From contig CAMFDG010000001.1 in assembly GCA_945949045.1 (NCBI GenBank), forward strand, positions 1-64,000: a DNA stretch of 64,000 bases, given 5' to 3'. The notes below the pieces were generated by a model, which saw only the letters and a list, made by a program, of their open reading frames with translations, made no database searches and was not told the DNA's origin. The position numbers were made by a program, and so were the translations under genes. Positions within the stretch are counted from its first letter, which is position 1. Each line of letters opens with the position of its first letter. Shown one piece after another: positions 29,901 through 35,876 of this stretch. The stretch comes from an uncultured Lachnospiraceae bacterium. Lineage in GTDB: Bacteria; Bacillota; Clostridia; Lachnospirales; Lachnospiraceae.

Positions 29901-32581
29901 ATGTCGAAACAGAAACAATTTCCACTAAATTCGGTATAACAGGCACATCCGATTTTAATACCGATGTTCCTTATGTTTTCGGTAATATTGAAGAAATCAT
30001 GTCTGCATATACGGATACCTCAGATACTGCAGACAGACGAAAAGCGTATCGATTGGATGATAATTATCAGGGTAGAGTTGATATTTCTTCTGGCGAAAAT
30101 AATCAGAATTTAAAGACTCAGAATGTTTTTGCCAACACCTATAAGGATAACACTGGCTATAAATCACCGTACAAGGTGGGAGATACACGACTTCCCATGA
30201 TTGTATTTCGATCATCCGAGAATGGGACATTGGATCAGGTGCTACAGACTTATATTAACATTTTGACCAATAATTCCGGAGGTCTGAACAGTTATTTAAA
30301 TCAGCATAAAGACACGAATCTGGCAACGATTCTCAGCGTGACTTCTTATGCAATGAAGCTGGAAGATGGGAGTATAACAGTGAATTCGGATGCAGCCCCA
30401 AGTGTAACTGTCACATCATCTCCATCGAATGGAACGGGCAAAGGCAATACGACATATAGTTTTTCGTCTACAGTTGGGGATGAGTTAACATCAGAAACTT
30501 CGGGAACATTTACTCTGATTCGAATCGAATATGGATGGAACTACAGTGGTAAAGATGATAGGACTGTCCATTGGACACTGGATATTCCCGTATATATTGA
30601 AAAACGATTACAGGTCTATAGCAACATGAAAATGCTGGAGGGGATTGAGTATAATATTCAAAAAATTAAAACCAATGGAAAAAATGAACTGAGCAGTACG
30701 ATTGATAACAAAACATCAATGATTCTTTCTCAGGGATCCAGCTATAGTATTTATGCAGAGTACATTTATGTGGACAGTGAGAAATTCAGTTCTGTAAAAA
30801 TTTCGAAAACTCTTTGTATTGAGTCGGCAGGAAATACTTATTTTTCCCCGGGAACAAAACTCACACTGATCCCTTTGGATGAAGGAGGCAAAGCGTATTA
30901 TTACGCTGTTCCGGATAATCAGAAAGAGTTAAAGGAAATTGCATTTTCAGAATTTAAGGATGCAAATAATAATTATTATGAGACGAAGGAAATAATTGGT
31001 GATAGTAAATTAAAGCATGATAATTTTGAAGATCTATGTGGGACAACTTATACCGGAAGTTCTTTGGTTGAACATTTTGTAATTCTTGCCGATACCTCAG
31101 AGACTCAGGATGCTGCAAGCGGGTCAGATATACAAAACAAACTTTATTCGATGCATGTGAAACCCTTACAGCCTGAAAAACTTGAAGATGAACAGGCAAA
31201 GAAGCAGTATAATGCACTGTTTTCCAGAACAGATTACAGTGAGCACTGTTATGGGTATATCAACGAAATACCGGGTATAACCTATAAGATTAATAAAGAA
31301 ACATCATCTGAAAGCAGCAATAGTAACACATATTTGGAGGCTGGCAGTAAAATTACGCAGGATGGAAAGGTTTGTACGCATTTACAATATGATCTCAAAG
31401 CTATTTCAACCTATTGGGATTCTGTAAAGACTACGGATAAGGTTTATCTGGATGTGGGATTTTCTCTTGCAATTAGCGGAAATGGTTCCGATACCTTCCA
31501 AAAGATACCACTTCCGAATGGGACTAATATTATTCTGGAAAGTGGAGGTAATAGTGTAACCGTTCCGGCAGCTTCCGGGCAGTCTACCGCCTATTATTAT
31601 CAGAGTATGCGTAGTGTGTCCGGGCATGGGGATTCAAAGATTTGCATTAATGATTTGGGAAATAATACCTCAAACCAGATTACACTTTCCTTTGATTTCT
31701 CCAATGCGGATCTGTCATCTCTTGAAGCGTACAGTAGCAGCGATTTCTACGTGGTTGCCCAGTTAGTGGTTACAAATGACATGGACCTGCCGTCTGCCGG
31801 AGATATCAAGGATACCTGGGAGGCAAAGGTTGGCGCAGAAATGAAATCCGACTTTGGTTTTGCTCTGGACGTAGATGATTTGACAACCCTTGGTATGAAT
31901 CAGTACTCACCGGAGGAAAGCGACAGCGGTGTAGTTTCTTATACAGCAAATATCGCATTCCCGGAGAATAACATCAGTGGTTTAGAAAGTAAATATTATA
32001 CGATTCTCTATCAGGTGGAGGAAAAGACATCCCAGAAGGGCGCAGATGGTAAGCCTGCTTATCAGCCATATTCCGGAGATAATGTGTCATTATATCTAGG
32101 TAAATTTAGTACAACGGAGGATGCGTTAAGCGTTGCAAAGTCTAGCGATAATTCTGTAACATCCGGCAATGGTCTTGTGGCTGTAACTTATCAGTTCGGT
32201 ACGGACCAGATTACGGGTGGTGCCGATCTTCCAGATGGAAAGACGGTTTCCGGAAATGATAAGATTGCTAAGGTAATCAAAGCTCATTGTACACTGGTTG
32301 CTAACTGTTCAGGACTTGATATGACCAACTACCGCGTAAAGGCATACCTGTTGGTAACAGATTCTTTACCTACGTTAACTACTTCCGGTAATATTTCAAG
32401 CAATGAGAGTGAAAGCTCCGCAAGTACAACTTTATCCGGTACAGACAGTTCGGAGGGCTGCCTCAAGCATTACTGGCTGCGAGATGGAAACTGGCCCACA
32501 ATTTCAGATTCTGTGTTAAACTCAGATCTGAAGAGTGACTACTTCGTATTCACAGTAGCCAAGATCAAGACATCCATGTAA
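20930..32581 (+). CDS. Giant GLUG/beta-helix surface protein (3883 aa)
   Basis: A signal-like N-terminus (MKRVIAVMLTIAMLLCENGEQAWIMAAS) is followed by an acidic Ser/Thr-rich linker to about residue 115. Most of the protein then consists of short repeats such as AGGLIGYSTGIVQVNV and GGVIGYVDL, the GLUG-type pattern expected of a right-handed beta-helix. At least four module starts resembling xPFxGxLxG are seen, near residues 183, 933, 1856 and 2221, plus GCGTYEDPYVISTTRQL near 1754. The last 900 residues are beta-rich without clear GLUG units. I see no LPXTG sortase signal, S-layer repeat or choline-binding repeat, so attachment may depend on the TasA-like proteins. Adhesion or matrix function is inferred. 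Confidence 0.8.
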   Translation: MDRNRMKRVIAVMLTIAMLLCENGEQAWIMAASVDTKSNTESVFENTESDSAAVSDESENKSVSGTEDPSDTKSEDTNNSVETNTDESEAEKTQENEAKNDTTATNSGARSSESIIALPVNDDGTLGTISQGILYLINDYKGWIALANYSKEHDLSGYHFGYDLMNGNSETYDFTSTDADDFKGIGSPEHPFAGELKSTYTSNTITLKLNQPLFTCLSSKAAISNIKITSSEESSAGLAEVLKVEDDGRQVSYTDITIGGSVGYNNLKSRAGGMFAQIQYSTGNELKIRGTNVSVSASVQGQTAGGLIGELQGKGSTEIFLDGFQFSESQVKGITENDFSSGEGCVGGLIGNVKGTTEDAKLTLSTTGGSAYTYQRSAYTCSGNSRYCGGFFGRVNNMDIDVKCPMTYVGNMSNDGIMGYDAGAFAGCIEQSTVTLYRQVICQDVRLDHPKEYPSGYDWTGYGIGLFSGNLIGSKVCVADTYQQSDSSVEAEPAVLIKTAEIEDNNGSDIADKTPNCNNTGTSNAYNLGCLIGRVENSDLLFSEKHPCTIKSNKLDYCQGNMGGAVGYFSASEGTHQIEQVIFAEKNLANLMNRRSGYTGGLVGQIYLSRAGNVQVKDCAFNGKLRFASSEITSDGSVGILVGGVLSDSAASGKIIFDSDSAHNFDIWAIDSNQLYAFGGAIGKMDANFEIRDTTISSSTSGLNFTGSNINIKPDYFGGLIGAVQNTSTGTRKGVITSSDGKSVKVCASLSGGKISKAYGGLFGYVGQNTAISLSGTITEEGQKAYLYNRKYPSYAGSIVGEQENSLVYMEPEIKFTPYEQNSLDEVGNYGGVIRNDYWDKTSEENKGELLIQNYQVSGTLSETINSTGDLLRLGIAMNTQGQFLPVRNTSQESASLTNLDQIRCATYTLPLASYDLTNTGLSCLSRNDDTGTKDTPFKGSLKGTNSSKSVLKYTVTSHNQPNCGLFASVDGGETGISFENLDVQYSIAFAQQKFAGGNNDTSKSCQKEYAGGLASVATGNITVSKVSASGNLSDVSNSDWDNNNKVFGRYNKDTNKYDSKSDDYLGGIFGKYTGTNNGTLTIDQFSCNTNLTYQDYTHVMGGVIGYVDLDQLETGESCAIQITGTETEPVSLSGQINAQNLYTNTNGSTFPIRTGGLIAQIGKTRSAYYKAKCNLTIQNLKVDGLKVSESSVSSDSEIGGLLGWNWVDVNVELANGKIGETTDTGLSVNAPFGGLIYSVSGKMVIDQLSIGSNVTIDANSADGVDQCGLLVRDGQYLYLDLRDITGTSQVNPSNYNGTDYDELVGFTKGGDDSDHGGIVSIGRKEDKYYLGRNSSTYESFKSSHIQNTNTRYYYDLNKLSWVDSKNASKNVDIKILNSADAMMRWHLLHYANAYLRGVMDADYASDKSPLPDSYQISGGTIDMTGYSFYPTPVKNETYTADSGAVIQLNARALKEEESALALEKKKYPETSSCEHYQMHAGIFGNVSGLTVTGLTLTGSFSVQTSSSQTTAGALVAGSIYGIENGTDANGKTLYQDITNTFHNIVLKDLWCVSSQASLRYEAPIGLMIADVSSGAKVKMDGISMSGYTDAEVEAGNKAASALIGNVGGENATYISLSFKNMDIADAAEGKSNDALKSSKMDEALAMASFIYSYNFAENCSGIYTFTYEDYLYGRCTTDAGKNNVVTLGQELGSNGGSPNYAQEEYYDKDYFVGYLESGDDAHKITFDCGNYLPYVYSTVKKILVNPKTGHLNEGCGTYEDPYVISTTRQLITLYRYLYEEDKFSEILANGKWSVNPVGDDAKCCDKTSNATSGHGEAIVYTGSNKDQFPSQEKLSQAYYQITANLDLSSYPEFTGFGRTDLPFTGVFVGKQIPETDPTCPTITMPDFPASSEMSNYGWIQSAKGCVVKDLVIAFPNPVTINQQVTRENAQGTEETVDEGGVGGGVIATVLGGENVIDHVTVTGKSDDISCFTPKNKKAMIGGYVGIVNAGGVLLRNMAEARLSNFTVNISTGTYDQYPYVCGIIGRVYNGYVVYDGGTDTITPLFKNLSAMYSSTSSLEQSRSYDIINGAYLINNAGSDPITWNASNGYGNIANAVHLQVLSMGLNAGLLNYGQTGLDSLYVGYNAKSRQRSGDYQYVGQVSNSDDSIEARNNVIMYDNENGATDTCAPKYHSYLSQFFKWEDMIQSNGSSQDLNPYSSVTTFQLSGSTYDLSVFGTAFRGLGARYFEQEDTRADVFHGNLTGPDTIAKITLDMQVDDIHKDTVQDVADAAFLNNVIRPSDKTQTITIKNIILTGKVCNQSRDDEIASNGVGTKNAAALISTLKYVNVTFDNVTLNTMQVASQRYAGGFIACNNNPSGKTYCVSFINCNIKGTDDLNSTKITGFADAGGLIGYSTGIVQVNVGSDSTGTSSFKSELNDLDVENNSDPASNGTLLSDTVSKNTGGLIGTILADFTIQNIQGTHITVKTTGDKQNVQIGGMIGRAGKPNENSYNYSFQNISLKNLTVENTFDNGKNSYNGSNDDRKYIIATAGIIGTVGGKLILINIVVGSDVNSDKVIIQNDGDKVPTHNAFCTAGFVGRHLKGGQITATDCHILGTNNGGQYTTLIRGQGSSTAGLFGNSYTIEGTNLSVEGVNIDASRFAGGIVGWGESDSTCTFRQISVKNSSIKYASETSLGDAGGIEGHASGKLNLYGVTVDSVDIEAKCGSMGGFIGYSGLNNEINISTYTDTKNNTYTNTVSNCFIKGSKVGGVIGWADIRNITVDNYYNDITITYNKLISTKGKTLINWGNSTETNGYAGGFAGKINSSDTRSHLKAENLKIQNNFIACYDSGKANTELGAGGVCGYMNSESVFYHVSLKDNAIGIMNANNELPDFKTTPIRGNGKGLRDSLYYVADQAANGKLNLVKQTGTIVPEKDFYQYSYLEGAVLGQVVGTDNRRAEFIDVHISYTDADERPVSDVGAAHNAKLQSNNDMYSNYRKQCTLLYDGRMTDVETETISTKFGITGTSDFNTDVPYVFGNIEEIMSAYTDTSDTADRRKAYRLDDNYQGRVDISSGENNQNLKTQNVFANTYKDNTGYKSPYKVGDTRLPMIVFRSSENGTLDQVLQTYINILTNNSGGLNSYLNQHKDTNLATILSVTSYAMKLEDGSITVNSDAAPSVTVTSSPSNGTGKGNTTYSFSSTVGDELTSETSGTFTLIRIEYGWNYSGKDDRTVHWTLDIPVYIEKRLQVYSNMKMLEGIEYNIQKIKTNGKNELSSTIDNKTSMILSQGSSYSIYAEYIYVDSEKFSSVKISKTLCIESAGNTYFSPGTKLTLIPLDEGGKAYYYAVPDNQKELKEIAFSEFKDANNNYYETKEIIGDSKLKHDNFEDLCGTTYTGSSLVEHFVILADTSETQDAASGSDIQNKLYSMHVKPLQPEKLEDEQAKKQYNALFSRTDYSEHCYGYINEIPGITYKINKETSSESSNSNTYLEAGSKITQDGKVCTHLQYDLKAISTYWDSVKTTDKVYLDVGFSLAISGNGSDTFQKIPLPNGTNIILESGGNSVTVPAASGQSTAYYYQSMRSVSGHGDSKICINDLGNNTSNQITLSFDFSNADLSSLEAYSSSDFYVVAQLVVTNDMDLPSAGDIKDTWEAKVGAEMKSDFGFALDVDDLTTLGMNQYSPEESDSGVVSYTANIAFPENNISGLESKYYTILYQVEEKTSQKGADGKPAYQPYSGDNVSLYLGKFSTTEDALSVAKSSDNSVTSGNGLVAVTYQFGTDQITGGADLPDGKTVSGNDKIAKVIKAHCTLVANCSGLDMTNYRVKAYLLVTDSLPTLTTSGNISSNESESSASTTLSGTDSSEGCLKHYWLRDGNWPTISDSVLNSDLKSDYFVFTVAKIKTSM

Positions 32582-32589
32582 TAATCAAT

Positions 32590-32622
32590 AAGCTCCTCGA
32601 TGCTATTCGGGGAGCTTTTGTT
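32590..32622 (+). terminator. Intrinsic terminator closing the SipW/TasA locus
   Basis: AGCTCCTCG pairs over nine bases with CGGGGAGCT around an eight-base loop, followed by TTTTGTTAT, directly after the stop of the giant gene. Confidence 0.88.
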
Positions 32623-32686
32623 ATAGGTTATATGGGAAAGCATCCGCTAAGTACTGGAAAATTGCCCCGGGGGAGCTGCTTTCTTT

Positions 32687-34219
32687 TTACGTCTCATTCA
32701 GCATAAACGCGATCAGATCCAGATCCTTCTCCAGATCCTCAAAGGTCGGGTAATATTCATTGCTCTGGTACACCCGCTGTACCATGGAGTGGTTCAACTG
32801 GTCAAATTCACGCAGGTCCACGGGCTTGCTGAAGAAGTATCCCTGGGCGATGTCGCTGCCAATCTCACCGAGAAGATTGGTCTGCTCTAAGGTTTCTACA
32901 CCCTCGGTGATGACGGTAAGGCCGACTTCCTTTGCCATGGCGATGAGATACCGGAGGATGGCCATACCTTCCTCGGTATCGCTGTTCTGGTTTAAGAAAG
33001 AGCGGTCGATCTTGATGCGGTCAATAGGGTAGTCACGAAGCAGGTTCAAGGGGCTGTTCATACTACCGAAGTTATCGATGCAAAGAGTGTAGCCGTGTTC
33101 CTTTAAGGTGGTGATGATCTCCTTGATCTGGGGTCCGCCGGAGGAAATGCCCTTCTCCGGAAGCTCCAGGATCAGAAGATTCTTATCAATCAGATAGTGG
33201 TCGCAGAGCTCATCCAGATAGTCGATAAATTTCGTGTTTTGAAAATGAATCTTGGACACATTCATGGCGATGGGCGTCGGGGTGATCTTGTTATCCATCC
33301 AACGGCGGATCGTTTTTAAGCATTCCTCCCACATGTAGTAATCCAGCTTCTGCACGAGATTCGTGCTCTCGAACAGTGGAATGAAAGCGTAGGGGGAAAG
33401 AATGCCTTTTCCGGGGTAATCCCAGCGCACCAGCGCCTCGGCGCTGACGATGCGGAAGGTCTTCAAATCCACCATGGGCTGCAGATACATAAGGAATTTG
33501 TGTTCCTCCAGAGCCTGCTCCATTTCGCTGCTCATTTTCTTATTCTGGGAGAGATCTGCCTCCAGCTCCTCTGTATAGAAAACGAAATTGCATTTTTCCG
33601 GGTCCTTCACGAAACGCTGGGCCAGCATACAGGCATTGATCATCTGGGTAATTGGCTGCTTCTTGTCAGTGATATGATACACACCGAAGGAGGTCAGCAC
33701 CTTAAAGCTGTCACTGTAGGCTTCCATCAGTTTCGTAAGCTCAGCAATCAGGCCCTTAATATACTCTTCGGAACTATTCTTCACAATCATGCCCAGAAGG
33801 TTAGAGTAAATATGTGCAAAGATAAATCGTTCCCGCTGGCCGATATCCCGGAGGGTGTGGGCGGCATGAATCACCACGTTATCGCCCTCGGTGGGGCCGA
33901 AGAGCTGGTTGATCTTACCGATGTTCTGGATATTTAAGCAGATCATGGTGCAGTCTGTCCCCGGTTCTTCCTCGAAGAGCTTGTTGGCCTCATCGATAAA
34001 GAAATCCAGATTCCCTATCTTGGAAATGGGATTGGTGTAGGCAACCTTGTTCAGTTTTTTCAGTGTGTTGTTATTCAGGTCCTGTTCTTTTTTCAGATCT
34101 GTTTCCAGCTTCTCGATTTTATCGCTCCGGTATTTGTTGTAGGAGCGGTACAGATCCAGCCGATAGATGAGGATACCGATCAGCACAAGCAGGCCTGCAA
34201 TGAATAAAAATTTAATCAT
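32687..34219 (-). CDS. Membrane protein with degenerate GGDEF and EAL domains
   Basis: The 510-residue product has an N-terminal membrane helix at residues 2-18, a short coiled linker, a GGDEF-like domain and an EAL domain from about residue 240. The GGDEF signature is replaced by TEGDN near residues 110-114, so cyclase activity is unlikely. The EAL domain keeps SAEALVRW, the Asn of AMNVSKIHF, the Glu of ELPEKG, KIDRSFL, ITEGVE and QGYFFSKP. The DD pair reads DN in CIDNFGSM, which may weaken catalysis. It probably degrades or senses cyclic-di-GMP. It faces the giant-protein gene across the terminator. Its promoter places the transcription start at the ATG. Confidence 0.85.
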   Translation of the reverse strand: MIKFLFIAGLLVLIGILIYRLDLYRSYNKYRSDKIEKLETDLKKEQDLNNNTLKKLNKVAYTNPISKIGNLDFFIDEANKLFEEEPGTDCTMICLNIQNIGKINQLFGPTEGDNVVIHAAHTLRDIGQRERFIFAHIYSNLLGMIVKNSSEEYIKGLIAELTKLMEAYSDSFKVLTSFGVYHITDKKQPITQMINACMLAQRFVKDPEKCNFVFYTEELEADLSQNKKMSSEMEQALEEHKFLMYLQPMVDLKTFRIVSAEALVRWDYPGKGILSPYAFIPLFESTNLVQKLDYYMWEECLKTIRRWMDNKITPTPIAMNVSKIHFQNTKFIDYLDELCDHYLIDKNLLILELPEKGISSGGPQIKEIITTLKEHGYTLCIDNFGSMNSPLNLLRDYPIDRIKIDRSFLNQNSDTEEGMAILRYLIAMAKEVGLTVITEGVETLEQTNLLGEIGSDIAQGYFFSKPVDLREFDQLNHSMVQRVYQSNEYYPTFEDLEKDLDLIAFMLNET

Positions 34220-34225
34220 ATTCTA

Positions 34226-34254
34226 ATGATAAAATCCGAGGTGGGAAAAGTCAA
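34226..34254 (-). promoter_or_regulatory. Promoter of the EAL gene, leaderless geometry
   Basis: TTGACT, a 17-base spacer and TATCAT are seen on the minus strand. The -10 box ends seven bases before the ATG, and no Shine-Dalgarno sequence is present. Confidence 0.65.
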
Positions 34255-34259
34255 GATTT

Positions 34260-34288
34260 TTGACACCTAAAACTACTTATGTTAAAAT
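34260..34288 (+). promoter_or_regulatory. Sigma-A promoter for the 34409 oxidoreductase
   Basis: A perfect TTGACA, a 17-base spacer and TAAAAT are seen. Its -35 box lies five bases from the -35 box of the divergent EAL promoter. The leader is about 115 nt. Confidence 0.78.
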
Positions 34289-34408
34289 ACAGTTTAACGT
34301 TTACAGGGTATCCGTAGGATATTTTTCCTTTGTCATGCTTTGATTATTGCAGATGTTGTATAAAAAGGATACCAATCGCAGAACTCCAGGAAGGAATCGA
34401 ATCTATTC

Positions 34409-35716
34409 ATGGGACAGCCAGTGGAAAAAAAGAATCATAAGAAGGCATCCGGCATCTATGATGTGATCGTGATCGGTGCCGGGGCCTCCGGCATGATGGC
34501 GGCAATCACCGCGGCAAGGCAGGGAAGGCGTGTGCTGCTTTTAGAGCATATGGACAAGCCCGGTAAGAAGCTTCTTGCCACCGGAAACGGCAGATGCAAT
34601 TATACCAACGAAGATATGGACTACAGCTATTATTATGGGAATAAGGAATTAGTTCCAAGTATCATGCGGTATTTTCATAATTATGATACGGTCAGTTTTT
34701 TTAAAGAGATCGGCATTTACCCCCGCAAGAAGAATGGGTACTATTATCCCTTTTCCGGGCAGGCCCTGTCTGTGGTGGAGGCGCTGACGGCAGAGTTAAA
34801 ACGGCTTTCGGTAACCCTTGTGGTTTCCTGTGATATCCATGGGCTGAAGCCGGATTCCAGGGGCTTTTATGTGCAGACCTCCACGGGGAACTACCGGGGG
34901 AAAAATGTGATTGTGGCTACCGGCCTTAAGGCCTCGGAGAAGCTGGGCAGTGACGGCTCCCTGTTTCCCATCATAAAGGGACTGGGCCATCGCTTTGTAC
35001 CCATTCTTCCGGCGCTCTGCGGATTTGAGGCAAAGGGTATGAATTTTAAGCGGGTTGCCGGTGTCCGCACCCAGGCAAGCCTGTCTCTGGTTACCGATGG
35101 CTGCCGAAGCAAGTTGGAAGAAGAAGGAGAACTGCAGCTGACGGATTACGGGGTCTCGGGGATCCCGGTATTTCAGATCAGCAGCAACGCTTCCCGTGCC
35201 CTTTATGCGGGTCGTAAGGTGGGACTGGAGATTGATTTTATGCCTGATTTAACCCACAGTATGCTGGTGGAGGAACTGAACAGGCGCTTTGCGAGAGACA
35301 AAGGACAGCGTACACTTTCACAGTCCCTCTGCGGTCTGTTTCACCAGAAGCTGATTCCGGAATTTCTGAAGAAAGCGGGTTTTCATCCGGAGGCGGATGC
35401 GGGTTCCCTGGGACCTTCCGAAGTGGAGAAGCTGGCCACAACGATTCTGCGGTATCCGGTGGAGCTGACAAAGGTGCGGGACTTTTCCACCGCCCAGGTG
35501 TGCACGGGTGGAATCCGTTCGGAGGAGATCGACATCCATACGCTGGAGTCGAAGCTTGTGCCCGGACTTTTCTTTGCGGGGGAGATTCTGGATGTGGACG
35601 GCATCTGCGGCGGCTACAATCTTCAGTGGGCCTGGGCCAGCGGCTACGTGGCGGGGATGTTGGGGGCACCTGTTCACTTTGAGTGCCACATGTGCGATTC
35701 CGATAGCACAGATTAA
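34409..35716 (+). CDS. HI0933-family NAD(P)/FAD-dependent oxidoreductase
   Basis: The 435-residue flavoprotein has the N-terminal dinucleotide-binding motif VIVIGAGASGMMAA, then the family marker KPGKKLLATGNGRCNYTN. The C-terminal FAD contact reads LFFAGEILDVDGICGGYNLQWAWASGYVAG. These define the HI0933/BaiN group of cytoplasmic FAD enzymes, whose substrates are mostly unknown. The length is normal. AGGAAGG lies 13 bases from the ATG, a little far. It has its own promoter, divergent from the EAL gene, and is followed by a second, unrelated FAD enzyme. No specific substrate can be assigned. Confidence 0.9.
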   Translation: MGQPVEKKNHKKASGIYDVIVIGAGASGMMAAITAARQGRRVLLLEHMDKPGKKLLATGNGRCNYTNEDMDYSYYYGNKELVPSIMRYFHNYDTVSFFKEIGIYPRKKNGYYYPFSGQALSVVEALTAELKRLSVTLVVSCDIHGLKPDSRGFYVQTSTGNYRGKNVIVATGLKASEKLGSDGSLFPIIKGLGHRFVPILPALCGFEAKGMNFKRVAGVRTQASLSLVTDGCRSKLEEEGELQLTDYGVSGIPVFQISSNASRALYAGRKVGLEIDFMPDLTHSMLVEELNRRFARDKGQRTLSQSLCGLFHQKLIPEFLKKAGFHPEADAGSLGPSEVEKLATTILRYPVELTKVRDFSTAQVCTGGIRSEEIDIHTLESKLVPGLFFAGEILDVDGICGGYNLQWAWASGYVAGMLGAPVHFECHMCDSDSTD

Positions 35717-35743
35717 AAAGCCAGGCTGCGCCTTTGTTTTTTA
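35717..35743 (+). terminator. Weak intrinsic terminator
   Basis: A short AGGC-TGC-GCCT stem followed by TTGTTTTTT lies just after the oxidoreductase stop codon. The stem is short, so efficiency is doubtful. Confidence 0.45.
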
Positions 35744-35808
35744 CCTGCACTCTCGAAACCGCATACTCATTCATTGCACCAGAAACTTTTTGGGCGTACT
35801 AGATATGC

Positions 35809-35855
35809 AGCGTCGTTCCATTTGCCAAAGGGAAATGATACATGGGCCGATGTTC
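35809..35855. repeat. Family-B hairpin repeat, diverged copy 3
   Basis: GCAGCGTCGTTCCATTTG and the rest of this block align with the copies at 6864 and 6944. The inner stem is preserved as CATTTgCC-AAA-GGgAAATG with a mismatch, and ATGGGCCGATGTTC matches ATGGGCTGACGTTC. Confidence 0.75.
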
Positions 35856-35876
35856 AATTGAAGTGAGGAAATCTTT

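Noticed and set aside
20930-32581. Non-ribosomal peptide or polyketide synthase because of gene size
   Set aside because: The translation shows a signal peptide and GLUG-type repeats and no carrier, condensation or adenylation motifs.
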